64,000 bases of DNA from CBDDHT01 sp965227905 (GTDB lineage: Bacteria; Pseudomonadota; Alphaproteobacteria; Rhizobiales; Methyloligellaceae): NCBI GenBank assembly GCA_965227905.1, contig OZ245780.1, positions 310,001-374,000 of the forward strand, read 5' to 3'. The translations under genes and the position numbers were made by a program. Shown here one piece after another: positions 7,987-16,386 of the stretch; within the stretch, counting starts at the first letter, position 1, and the number at the start of each line of letters is the position of its first letter. The notes below the pieces were generated by a model. That model saw only the letters and a list, made by a program, of their open reading frames with translations, ran no database searches and was not told where the DNA came from.

Positions 7987-8991
7987 ATGCGCGTCGTTCA
8001 TCAGCTTATTTCTTACTTCCGGGCTCGTGGTGCCCTGAGCGACCAGCAATTGGAACAACTCCGGCAATCCGGCTTTGTGACAGAGGATGCACAGGCAGCT
8101 GAGAGCCATGAATCATCGCACGCGAAAAAAAGTCGCCGTGCTCCGGGCTCCGTTCGTTGGCAGGATGAGGACAGCCTGTCCGCATGGCCCACGGCAAGGA
8201 CGGCCAAACCACTCGGCGCAAAATCCCTTTGTCACGATCTTAACGTACTGAGTGCCGGTTGGCCGGGCCGCTTGGACGCAATGTTCGCAATCGCCGGTGA
8301 GTTGGAGAACGCACCCGGCATGCGCCGGTCGTTGCTAGTCGTACGACAGGCCGATCAACAAGTTTTGAAATCAGTACTGGCCGAGTTGCTCGTCCGCCGC
8401 GAAGTCTCGCTTCGCTCACTGACAGTCGCCCTGGACATTCAGGACTATCGCAGCGTCCTGCCGCCCGGACGGCAACCAACACGCGCACTCAGTGCTTACC
8501 GCGCCCTAATGCGGACATATGGCTACACGCCTCTTGGCAAGTATGCCTGGATTTTGCGGTACGAGCCGGTCAACGACGTCTTCAATCTGATTCTCGCCAA
8601 GCGCGCCATACTGAGAGCGCTGCGCCAGCTCTATGGGGAAGATCCATCAACCCTCACCCAGGCATTCCGGGGATCGGGAGCAACCAACCTCTTCTGGGCC
8701 TTTGTCATCCTGAGAAGTGCCCTCGCCGAAGACCCGTTTGCCGAAAGCCGGCATCGAGCTTCGAGCCAACTGACCTATCTGGATACGCGTTGGCCGCCGG
8801 ACGACATGCTTGAACGTGCCGCCCTGTATGCGCTCTTCATGGCACCTTCAGAGGTTCTCGGATTCCTGACACGGGACTTCGACGTTCCTTGCGATGCACG
8901 CGGCAATCCACCTTGGCGCATTCCAGGAAATTGGACATCGGATTCCGAAAAGCACTACATCAATTTCAGACGACGGAACTTCCGCTTCTGA
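7987..8991 (+). CDS. Unknown protein, first gene of the MoxR-VWA operon
   Basis: The 334-residue soluble protein has no motif I recognise. Residues 1-35 resemble a short helical N-terminal domain ('LISYFRARGALSDQQLEQLRQSGFV'), residues 36-80 are polar and probably a linker, and residues 80-334 are mixed helix. It ends 41 bases before the MoxR gene on the same strand. Such a conserved-looking partner next to a MoxR ATPase and a VWA protein is probably a substrate or an adaptor, but this is inference from position only. The start codon sits inside an inverted repeat (CGCGCAT...ATGCGCG) and has no clear ribosome binding site. Confidence 0.65.
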   Translation: MRVVHQLISYFRARGALSDQQLEQLRQSGFVTEDAQAAESHESSHAKKSRRAPGSVRWQDEDSLSAWPTARTAKPLGAKSLCHDLNVLSAGWPGRLDAMFAIAGELENAPGMRRSLLVVRQADQQVLKSVLAELLVRREVSLRSLTVALDIQDYRSVLPPGRQPTRALSAYRALMRTYGYTPLGKYAWILRYEPVNDVFNLILAKRAILRALRQLYGEDPSTLTQAFRGSGATNLFWAFVILRSALAEDPFAESRHRASSQLTYLDTRWPPDDMLERAALYALFMAPSEVLGFLTRDFDVPCDARGNPPWRIPGNWTSDSEKHYINFRRRNFRF

Positions 8992-9032
8992 TTTTGTGAC
9001 ACATTTGACGATCGAAGGAGTCGGCAGCGACC

Positions 9033-10136
9033 ATGAGCACAGAGCGATTGACAGAGACCGTCACGCTTAGCCAGGCGAAGACACTGATCCGTGCCATGGC
9101 ACACGACCAGAGCCTGCTTCTGCTTTCGGCCCCCGGTGTCGGGAAGTCGGATACGGTCCGCCAGGCGGCCCAGGATGCCGATCTGGAATGCCGATCCCTG
9201 CTCGGCACTCAGATTGCGCCCGAAGATGTCAGTGGCATCCCAAGGATCGTCGGAGAACGGTCCGTCTTTTGTCCGCCGCGCATACTGCTGCCGGAAAAAC
9301 CCGAGCCCTTCTGCCTATTCCTTGACGAGTTACCCGCGGCAACGCCGGATATTCAAAAAGCCTTTTATTCTCTGCTTCTCGAGCGCCGGCTCGGGGAACA
9401 TGATTTGCCCAAAGGCACATGGGTGGTTGCTGCCGGAAATCGGGCCGAGGACAGAGCTCTGGTCCGTACACTCAGCAGTGCGCTCGTCAACCGGGTCATT
9501 ATCCTCAACATCAGGGTCGATGTCAGGGAATGGCTTCAGTGGGCCAAGGGTGCAGGCATCCGGTCGGAGATTATCTCCTTCATTACTTTGATGCCGCAAT
9601 CCCTGATGCGTGACGTTCCGCGCGAACCCGTGCCCTTTTCGACACCTCGTGCGTGGACCGCGCTGTCCCGCGCCCTCGACCTGGCGCAGGGGCGTGGCAA
9701 ACCGCATGAGAAACGCGGCCGGCGCCTTTGGTCGCCGCGCGCCGGCGCAGACGCGGGCGGTGAGAATGTCCTGAGCGTAGCCTTGCTCCGCGCGCTCACA
9801 TTCGGCACCGTGAGTGCCGAGGATGCTGCCGTTTTCTGTGCGTTGTCCGAAGAACAGATCGGTGAACTGAAACCAGTTCGCGAATATATCGAGCATCCTG
9901 AAAACCTCCCGATCACGAACACAGCCCGCTGGTTCATCCTGAACCGTGTCCGCTCATCCGCTGCTAAGGGTGAACTCGATGACATGTCCGGCGATGCGGT
10001 CAACGCCTTCCTGAATGCGCTTCCGGATGAATTCCGCTTTGCACTGCTGGTGGACATGGTGGAGACCTGGGCTCGGCTCGGCGCCGAACAAGCCATGTTC
10101 GACTCCATGGCCGAGGTCACCGGCCTTGACCAATGA
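9033..10136 (+). CDS. MoxR-family AAA+ ATPase
   Basis: The 367-residue protein has a Walker A motif (APGVGKS, residues 33-39), a Walker B motif 'CLFLDELP' (Asp98, Glu99) and a sensor segment 'WVVAAGNRAEDRALVRTLSSAL'. MoxR ATPases act as chaperones that insert metals or remodel partner complexes, nearly always with a VWA-domain protein encoded next door, as here. The ATG at 9033 is preceded by GAAGGAG. Its last 11 bases overlap the TTG start of the next gene, so the two proteins are probably made in fixed proportion. Confidence 0.85.
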   Translation: MSTERLTETVTLSQAKTLIRAMAHDQSLLLLSAPGVGKSDTVRQAAQDADLECRSLLGTQIAPEDVSGIPRIVGERSVFCPPRILLPEKPEPFCLFLDELPAATPDIQKAFYSLLLERRLGEHDLPKGTWVVAAGNRAEDRALVRTLSSALVNRVIILNIRVDVREWLQWAKGAGIRSEIISFITLMPQSLMRDVPREPVPFSTPRAWTALSRALDLAQGRGKPHEKRGRRLWSPRAGADAGGENVLSVALLRALTFGTVSAEDAAVFCALSEEQIGELKPVREYIEHPENLPITNTARWFILNRVRSSAAKGELDDMSGDAVNAFLNALPDEFRFALLVDMVETWARLGAEQAMFDSMAEVTGLDQ

Positions 10137-11418
10137 CGACCAAAAAGATGTTGCGCAGGACGCTTGTGTCCGCGCTCTGCGGCAAGTGTGCTTGTCGCTT
10201 CCGCATCTTGCCGGCCTTGTTCACAAAGTCCGCTTCGAGATCGATGGACGCATTCCGACCGCTGCCATTTTTGCGTCGGGCCGAATGCTTGTGAACGCCG
10301 ATTTTGCACTCTCGCTCAAGCATACGGAGCTGGTCTTCGTGCTTGCCCATGAAGTTATGCATCTGGCGCTCGACACGCATTCGCGCGGCGTCGGTGCCGA
10401 TCCGCTGGACGTGAATGTCGCGCACGACTACATCATCAATGACATCCTCGCCGATGAGCTCGGACAGGAGATCCCAGCCGGCGGGCTCGAAATGCCAGGC
10501 GCCAGGCATCATGCGCTTGAAGACGTTCTGAGTTGGGGACACCGGTTCAGCCAGCAGGGTGCGTGGCGAAGCAACCAGGAAACGCCGACCCTATCGCCTC
10601 TTGGAGAGGCCCTTGTCGAAGCCGGGCTCGCCGACCGTCCTGAAGAATCCAAATCGACTCTCCTCGGCGATGTACTCAGTTCAGATGTCGAGCGCCAGCT
10701 CTTCCCGGATGCTTCGATTGAAGAGATCGCACGTCGGGTCGGTGAAATCAGAGAGGAATCCGCCAAGGCAAACAGTCTCGAGATCGCAAGGCAGACGATT
10801 GAGCAGGCCACCCAGCAGAAACAGCAGGGCACGTCCGCGGGCGAATGGACCCAGACGATCGAGGCGCTGAGGACCAGTTATCAACCGCCATGGCAGCTAG
10901 CACTGCAACGCTGGTTCGACTCCGGCGCGCCCCAGGAGCGAACCTATGCCAGACCTTCGCGTCGCGGTGCGGACCGAACCGACATCGCTCTTCCCGGGCG
11001 TAGGCGGGAAGGACGCACGATGCATATTGTCCTCGATACGTCGGGCTCGATGGCAGAAGAACTTGCCGGCGCACTCGGTGCGATCGGGAGTTTTTGCGAA
11101 GCGAACAATGTCGAAGACGTGCACATCCTGCAGTGCGATGAAAGCGTTACGGTAGACGAGTGGGTTGCAGCGTCGGAGCTTGAGACTTATGAGATCAAAG
11201 GGTTCGGGGGCAGCGATATGTCGCCGGCTATGGATTTGTTGGCCGAAGATGGAAGCGTAGAGGCTGCGATCGTGATTACGGATGGTTATATATATTATCC
11301 GGACAAGCCGACGCCCTACAGCGTTTTATGGGCAATTGTCAGTGATTGGTACAACGACTTTGAACCGGACTACGGCGTTGTCGTCGTGATGCCACCAGCC
11401 GAGATTCACAATCAATGA
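10126..11418 (+). CDS. Metallopeptidase-like / VWA-like domain protein (DUF2201 type), TTG start
   Basis: With a TTG start at 10126 the product has 430 residues. I chose this start because GAGGT lies 7 bases upstream and no ATG lies in frame where the protein's homology begins; the open frame back to 10015 is Trp/Pro-rich noise inside moxR. The N-terminal half carries a zinc-protease signature, HEVMH (His75, Glu76, His79). The C-terminal domain has the VWA metal-ion-dependent adhesion site DTSGSM (304-309) and 'GGSDMSPAM'. Proteins of this architecture pair with MoxR ATPases. Whether the HExxH site is proteolytic is unproven. Confidence 0.8.
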   Translation: MTNDDQKDVAQDACVRALRQVCLSLPHLAGLVHKVRFEIDGRIPTAAIFASGRMLVNADFALSLKHTELVFVLAHEVMHLALDTHSRGVGADPLDVNVAHDYIINDILADELGQEIPAGGLEMPGARHHALEDVLSWGHRFSQQGAWRSNQETPTLSPLGEALVEAGLADRPEESKSTLLGDVLSSDVERQLFPDASIEEIARRVGEIREESAKANSLEIARQTIEQATQQKQQGTSAGEWTQTIEALRTSYQPPWQLALQRWFDSGAPQERTYARPSRRGADRTDIALPGRRREGRTMHIVLDTSGSMAEELAGALGAIGSFCEANNVEDVHILQCDESVTVDEWVAASELETYEIKGFGGSDMSPAMDLLAEDGSVEAAIVITDGYIYYPDKPTPYSVLWAIVSDWYNDFEPDYGVVVVMPPAEIHNQ

Positions 11419-12503
11419 CAATCGGACCTCTCGCGGCCTATCGCGCACTGATCAACGACGGCACGATCACGGCCGACCCGGCGCAGCGGCTTGCGATCGA
11501 GAAGCTGCAGCTTCTGGCCAACCGGCTTGCAACCTACGAGCCTCCCAAACGCACCGACTTCTTCTCGTTCTTCACCCGGCGGCGCGGCGAAGTACCTTTC
11601 GGTCTCTATATGTTCGGCGGAGTCGGGCGCGGAAAGACGATGCTGATGGATCTGTTTTACGAAACCGTTCCATTCGAGCCCAAATGGCGCGTGCACTTTC
11701 ATGAATTCATGGGCGAAGTGCATGACCGCATTGCCGAGGCACGCAAGAGCCATGAGGGCGATCCGATCCCGATCGTCGCCGAGTCGATCGCAGATGAAGC
11801 AAAGCTTTTGTGCTTCGACGAGATGCATGTGACCGCAATTGCCGATGCAATGATCCTCGGTCGCCTGTTTGCCCGTTTTTTTGAGTTGCACATGGTCGTG
11901 GTTGCAACATCGAACGCGGCACCGGAAGACCTCTACAAGGACGGATTGAATCGTACGCTATTCGAGCCTTTCATCGAACTGATCGGGGACCGCATGGAGG
12001 TTCTGCAGCTAGAGGCAGCTAAAGACTACCGGCTTGAGCGTTTGGAAGGCACACAGCTCTATTTTTCGCCGGCAGACGATGAAGCCAGCGCCGCAATGGA
12101 CGCAACATTCACGCGTCTTACGGGTGTGTCGAAGGGTGAACCCTGTGAAATCGTTTCCAAAGGACGCCAAATCCCTGTGCCACAGGCGGCACTTGGTGTA
12201 GCGCGCTTCACTTTCGCAGAGCTATGCGAACAACCGCTCGGTGCCGGAGACTATCTGCGGATTGCGCATACTTTTCATACGATCCTGTTGGACAATATAC
12301 CGGTCATGAGCCCCGATCGACGAAATGAGGCCAGACGGTTCATTAATCTGATCGACACCTTCTACGACAACAGGGTTCGACTGATCGCGTCCGCCGAGGC
12401 AGAACCAGCCGACCTTTATCCTAGCGGCGATGGCGCCAATCTTTTCGAACGCACGATATCGCGACTGATGGAGATGCGTTCCGAGTCCTATATTGCGGGT
12501 TAG
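11415..12503 (+). CDS. zapE: Cell-division/protein-quality ATPase ZapE (AFG1/LACE1 family)
   Basis: The 362-residue AAA+ protein has a Walker A GGVGRGKT (68-75), Walker B 'LLCFDEMHVT' and sensor 'VVVATSNAAPEDLY'. The family's C-terminal 'RRFINLIDTFYDNRVRLIASAE' stretch is present. ZapE binds FtsZ in E. coli, and mitochondrial AFG1 handles misfolded respiratory subunits. Its ATG overlaps the preceding TGA (ATGA), placing it in the MoxR-VWA operon. In many alphaproteobacteria zapE lies just upstream of mdh; here it is about 20 kb away, so its operon context is unusual. Confidence 0.9.
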   Translation: MTIGPLAAYRALINDGTITADPAQRLAIEKLQLLANRLATYEPPKRTDFFSFFTRRRGEVPFGLYMFGGVGRGKTMLMDLFYETVPFEPKWRVHFHEFMGEVHDRIAEARKSHEGDPIPIVAESIADEAKLLCFDEMHVTAIADAMILGRLFARFFELHMVVVATSNAAPEDLYKDGLNRTLFEPFIELIGDRMEVLQLEAAKDYRLERLEGTQLYFSPADDEASAAMDATFTRLTGVSKGEPCEIVSKGRQIPVPQAALGVARFTFAELCEQPLGAGDYLRIAHTFHTILLDNIPVMSPDRRNEARRFINLIDTFYDNRVRLIASAEAEPADLYPSGDGANLFERTISRLMEMRSESYIAG

Positions 12504-13199
12504 TTCGGACATCATCGAACGACTTGGCTACGCTCATGTAGGATCGACTCGCACTCATTTCCCAGTATTTGTGGCATGTCGTAATTGGCCGGCCGACCAG
12601 CCAAGCCACGCTCGGTCGTCGGTTGAGCCAGTTCAGTCGCCTTTCGCACCAGAAAAGCGGTCCTGCCGGGCACAAACCGTCGAACCATCTCGGCTGGCCA
12701 TACAATGAAGCGTGTCAGCAACGGAGCACCGAAACGCCAGAACGTCTTTGGATAGTCTAGCTCCCGGGCTCTATGGCGCCCAAGAAAACTTGCGTTCAAA
12801 GAGATCCGAACGATGATCGGCATTCGACGTCCCAACTTCGGCAAAAGGCTGGCCGGTCTCAAAACCTACAATTGGCCCAATCGTTTCCATCTGCTGCTCG
12901 GATCAACATCACCGGGACAATGAGCGTCCCTTCAACCGATATGGGCCTGTGCGGAGGGAGATCCAGAAACATCGTGTATCCACTGTAAAAGATGGAACTA
13001 TTGCAGCTGAGAAAAACGCGAAACCACGAACTATTCGATTGTTTGCGAACGGCCTCGCAGCCGTCGTCCTGTGCCTTCCATCGACGTCCATTCGTTTTGA
13101 ATCAGTTTACAACACACCAATCTCATTGGTTTCTCTGCACAAATTGAAAATGCGTTGTAGTATCGTTTCACCTGTTACTTGGGAGCTGACGAGAGACAG
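12504..13199. other. About 700 bp without a supportable gene
   Basis: Frames of up to 116 codons exist on the minus strand (12512-12862, beginning MRPASLLPKLGRR), but neighbouring frames are equally open. No ribosome site or family signature is visible. The base composition becomes more AT-rich towards 13090-13160, which probably contains the promoter of the following secreted-protein gene. A decayed gene cannot be excluded. Confidence 0.4.
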
Positions 13200-13973
13200 A
13201 TGTTGAGAACAATTGCCCTTGCTTTCTTTGGGGTAACCGCTTTTGGAGTTTACTTCGGGGGTCCTTCCCTGGCGCAGGAAGGCGTTGGAAACAATCCAGG
13301 CCAACCAGACGCCGTCGTGCCGAACCCGTCCGTACCGGGAAACGGCGATCGACCAGACGCAGACATCGCCTATTATCGTGCACTGGAACAGAACACGATG
13401 GATGGTTATGCCGCGTTTCTGAAGAATTTTCCCAACCACCCAAACGCTCAGGATGTGCGGGAGATCATCCGCAACATGTCGGATGAGAATTTCTGGTTGA
13501 AAATGTCCGCAGAAAATACGGTTTCGGCGTTTCGACGTTATCTCCGAGCTTTTCCCGCGGGAACTTATGTCGAGGAAGCAGAGAGCCGGATCGCACGACT
13601 GGAAGAGAACAGCACGCCCACACCCACCGTGCCGCAACCCGCTCCTACACGTACAACGTTACTCGACAGAATCACCCCATCCAGTTCGTGGGCTATTTCC
13701 AATACGAGGAATTGCACAAAGCCGAGCAAGGCCTATTCCTTGAAACTCAATTCGCCATACATTATCTGGCGCGACGGGCTGGGGAATGTCGACATCGAGC
13801 TTATTGTATCGAGCGGCGAAAATGAGTTTACGACGACAACCTATGAGTCGCGGCACATAACGAAAAAGAATGTCGAGATCGGTCAAACGTGGACATATCG
13901 GAGAGTCAGCCGCAACCGAATACAGGTCTTCCCTGGCGGAAAGTCGGCATTCCAGATCGCAAAATGCTCTTAG
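13200..13973 (+). CDS. Secreted protein with two short helical repeats
   Basis: The 257-residue product begins with a signal peptide (MLRTIALAFFGVTAFGVYF, cleaved near residue 25), so it is periplasmic or exported. After an Asn/Pro-rich spacer come two copies of a repeat of the type 'Y..al...t...Y..FL..fP..p.a..v...i', at about residues 55-90 and 97-135 ('FRRYLRAFPAGTYVEEAESRI'). These resemble repeats that flank caspase-like peptidases and TPR-type proteins. A Thr/Pro linker follows, then a beta-rich C-terminal domain of unknown type with two cysteines. No catalytic motif was found. The ATG at 13200 is preceded by GAGAGACAG. Confidence 0.65.
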   Translation: MLRTIALAFFGVTAFGVYFGGPSLAQEGVGNNPGQPDAVVPNPSVPGNGDRPDADIAYYRALEQNTMDGYAAFLKNFPNHPNAQDVREIIRNMSDENFWLKMSAENTVSAFRRYLRAFPAGTYVEEAESRIARLEENSTPTPTVPQPAPTRTTLLDRITPSSSWAISNTRNCTKPSKAYSLKLNSPYIIWRDGLGNVDIELIVSSGENEFTTTTYESRHITKKNVEIGQTWTYRRVSRNRIQVFPGGKSAFQIAKCS

Positions 13974-14063
13974 AGCAAATGACTTTAGAGACTGACCAAA
14001 AGTTCTGAAGCCAGCCCTCACACCAGGGGCAAGCTCGGGCACGTCAAACCGGAACGAAATGGT

Positions 14064-15239
14064 TTATCCAACCACTTCGGGCAATGCTGAAGCGGGTGGC
14101 GTATTGCGGCTTCGCGCCGTTCGTACAATCCCATCGATGATCGTCATGCCAACCCCCGGCAGATTGCCTTGATGGATACTCTCAAGCATGTCTTTGCCAG
14201 GCGCGTGCTGTGCTTTATCGATCAGAATGAGATCGGCCGATTTCCCGACCTCGACCAATCCCGAGTCCAGATCGCGCATGCGTGCCGTGTTGCCGGTCGC
14301 GAAGCAGAAAACGGTCTCGGGCGCAATGTCACCGAGGCTCGAGAGCAGTGCAATCATCCTAAGTATGCCAAGCGGTTGAACGCCCGAACCGGCCGGTGCA
14401 TCTGTGCCAAGTATGACACGCTCCGGTTCGCCGATTTCAAATGCCGTGCGCATGGCCAACAAGCCCGCTCGCTCGTTGCCATTGTGGACGATCTCGATGC
14501 CACGCTTACAGCTTTCGCAGAGACAGGTGATTTGATCGTCGGGAAGGGCAGTATGCCCACCATTGATGTGACCGATGATGTCTGCGTCAGCCTCGAGCAC
14601 GATGTCCTTGTCGATCAAGCCTGAGCCTGGAATAGAGGGGCCGCCAGTGTGAATGGTCGATTGGATGCCGTATTTGCGCGCCCAGCCCACCATCTGTTTT
14701 GCAGTCTCTCCCGCTTTGACCGAACCCAGACCAACCTCGCCAAGCAGCGTTACACCGGCATCGGCAAGATCCTTGAAATCCTGTTCTTCCATACCCTCTT
14801 CGAGCACGGGTGCGCCGGCAAGCATCTTGACGCCGGATGGTCGAAAATTCTCGTACCAGCGTTGCGAGGCAATCGCCATCGCCTTCAAGCCGACAATGTC
14901 CTTCGGGCGCCCTGGCGCATGTACCTCTCCGGCCGATATCATCGTGGTCACGCCGCCATGCAGGCAGGAGTCGATCCAGTTAAGCTGTTGCTGCCGCGGC
15001 GTGTAGTCACCAATAACAGGATGGACATGGCTGTCGATCAGGCCCGGCGATAACGTCGTGCCCTTGGCGTCGATTAGGGTTGCGGCCTGATCCGTATCCA
15101 GGTCATTCTCATCGCCGATCGCGGCGATCTTGCCGTCGATCGCAACAACACAGTTGCCGTCAATGAGAGGTTGTTCGAGTTTTCCGGATAGAATTTGGCC
15201 AATATTCCTGATGACGAGTTTCGAGGACTGGTCTGCCAT
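14064..15239 (-). CDS. ena: Enamidase (6-oxo-1,4,5,6-tetrahydronicotinate amidohydrolase)
   Basis: The 391-residue amidohydrolase has the binuclear metal-site pattern: His71 and His73 in 'DSHVHP', a likely bridging Lys175 or Glu168 in 'LGEVGLGSVK', His197 in 'IHTGG', His224 in 'GHINGG' and Asp280 in 'LGTDAP'. This arrangement and the length match enamidase of Eubacterium barkeri, which opens the 6-oxo-tetrahydronicotinate ring and deaminates it to 2-formylglutarate and ammonia. The same island encodes the enzyme making its substrate (6-hydroxynicotinate reductase), which strongly supports the call over a generic dihydroorotase or imidazolonepropionase. GGAGAAGAAG precedes the ATG. It is divergent from the TRAP transporter genes. 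Confidence 0.8.
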   Translation of the reverse strand: MADQSSKLVIRNIGQILSGKLEQPLIDGNCVVAIDGKIAAIGDENDLDTDQAATLIDAKGTTLSPGLIDSHVHPVIGDYTPRQQQLNWIDSCLHGGVTTMISAGEVHAPGRPKDIVGLKAMAIASQRWYENFRPSGVKMLAGAPVLEEGMEEQDFKDLADAGVTLLGEVGLGSVKAGETAKQMVGWARKYGIQSTIHTGGPSIPGSGLIDKDIVLEADADIIGHINGGHTALPDDQITCLCESCKRGIEIVHNGNERAGLLAMRTAFEIGEPERVILGTDAPAGSGVQPLGILRMIALLSSLGDIAPETVFCFATGNTARMRDLDSGLVEVGKSADLILIDKAQHAPGKDMLESIHQGNLPGVGMTIIDGIVRTARSRNTPPASALPEVVG

Positions 15240-15274
15240 CTTCTTCTCCGGACTTTGAGCGCTCTTGTCGGCGG

Positions 15275-15319
15275 TTGACTTAAAAAGTCAATCTGGATAA
15301 TTATTAGTATACTAATGAT
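15275..15319. promoter_or_regulatory. Divergent promoter and operator between ena and the TRAP genes
   Basis: The inverted repeat TTGACTTAAAAAGTCAA (15275-15291) offers a TTGACT -35 box on each strand. On the plus strand TTGACT is followed after 15 bases by GATAAT (15296-15301). Directly downstream lies ATTAGTATACTAAT (15303-15316), a perfect palindrome extended imperfectly to 15300-15319. A near copy sits in the same position at the promoter of the molybdenum-hydroxylase operon (29848-29861). The placement over the transcription start suits a repressor such as the island's MarR protein; the repressor's identity is inferred. Confidence 0.65.
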
Positions 15320-15357
15320 CTATCCTGCGTGCAAGTCCATCTTGGGAGTATGTCGAA

Positions 15358-16350
15358 ATGCCGGAATTCTCAGTGCGGAAGACTTTGGTCGCTTTTGCCG
15401 CGGCGTTACCGCTGACCATCGGAACAGCGCAAGCTGCTAATCTGAATCTATGCGGCGGCAGTCCGGGTGGGCTTTGGTCATTGCTGGGTGCCGGTCTCGA
15501 TGCAGCAGCGAAACAAGCTGATCCCGGCACGACAATCACCTATCAGACATCGAGCGGCGGCTACGCCAATGTTCTGCAGGTCACAAAGAAGAAGTGCGAT
15601 TTGGGCATCATCCATGTGGGCGAAGGCGTCCAGGCTCACAAAGGCGGCGCTCCGTTCAAGTCACCCGTCAAAGGATTCAGCGTGCTGATGGTGATGTATG
15701 ACTGGGCGCCGATGCAATGGATTATGACCAAGGAATTTTCCGACAAACACGGAATCAAATCTCTGGCGGATATTGCAGCGAAGAAGCCGCCACTTCGGCT
15801 TGTTCTCAATCGTCGAGGTATCCTGCCATCGCAGCTCGGTGAACTCACTCTGGGTGCCGTCGGTGTCAAGCTTGACGACATCAAGTCCTGGGGCGGGAAA
15901 ATCGAGTTCCAGGGCTCGGGCAACGCATCAGAGATCATGCAGAATGGCCGTGCGGACATGTGGGCCAACGCGACATTCGTCGGCAGTGGAAAGATTCGCA
16001 AGATCGCAAAATCCGTCCCAGTCACTCTCCTCCAGGTACCTGATGCTTCCATCAAGGCAGCGGTCACCGAATTCGGTGCCAAACCCTGGACCATCAACGC
16101 AGGTGGCTATCCCTGGCTCAAGGACGACATCAAGACCCATGCCGCCCGCGCGGTCCTGATTGTCGATGACAGTATGAGCGAGGCCGATGCGCACAAACTC
16201 ACCAAAGCGATCCTTGACAATGTCGCCAAGGTGCAAGGTGTCCATAAAGCCATGAAAGGCTTCACACCCGAGCTAATGGCATCACTGAAAGAGCTTCCCT
16301 ATCACCCAGGTGCCGCCAAAGCCTATAAAGACGCAGGTGTCAGCCAATAA
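15358..16350 (+). CDS. TAXI-family TRAP transporter solute-binding protein
   Basis: The 330-residue periplasmic binding protein starts with a signal peptide (to about residue 30, 'GTAQAANLNLCGGSPGG'). The opening strand plus 'GGLWSLLGAGLDAAAK' and 'TYQTSSGGYANVLQVTKKKC' are typical of the TAXI subfamily, which binds organic anions for TRAP transporters. It is followed 36 bases later by the fused permease. From the island's enzymes the ligand is probably a pyridine carboxylate (nicotinate or quinolinate), but no residue shown here proves that. GGGAG precedes the ATG. Confidence 0.85.
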   Translation: MPEFSVRKTLVAFAAALPLTIGTAQAANLNLCGGSPGGLWSLLGAGLDAAAKQADPGTTITYQTSSGGYANVLQVTKKKCDLGIIHVGEGVQAHKGGAPFKSPVKGFSVLMVMYDWAPMQWIMTKEFSDKHGIKSLADIAAKKPPLRLVLNRRGILPSQLGELTLGAVGVKLDDIKSWGGKIEFQGSGNASEIMQNGRADMWANATFVGSGKIRKIAKSVPVTLLQVPDASIKAAVTEFGAKPWTINAGGYPWLKDDIKTHAARAVLIVDDSMSEADAHKLTKAILDNVAKVQGVHKAMKGFTPELMASLKELPYHPGAAKAYKDAGVSQ

Positions 16351-16386
16351 GCTGCCCGACGCAATAACTGCAGCGACTCCCTAAAA

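Noticed and set aside
12512..12862. Minus-strand 116-codon frame after zapE
   Set aside because: No ribosome site, no family resemblance, and competing frames of similar length overlap it; left as a gap.
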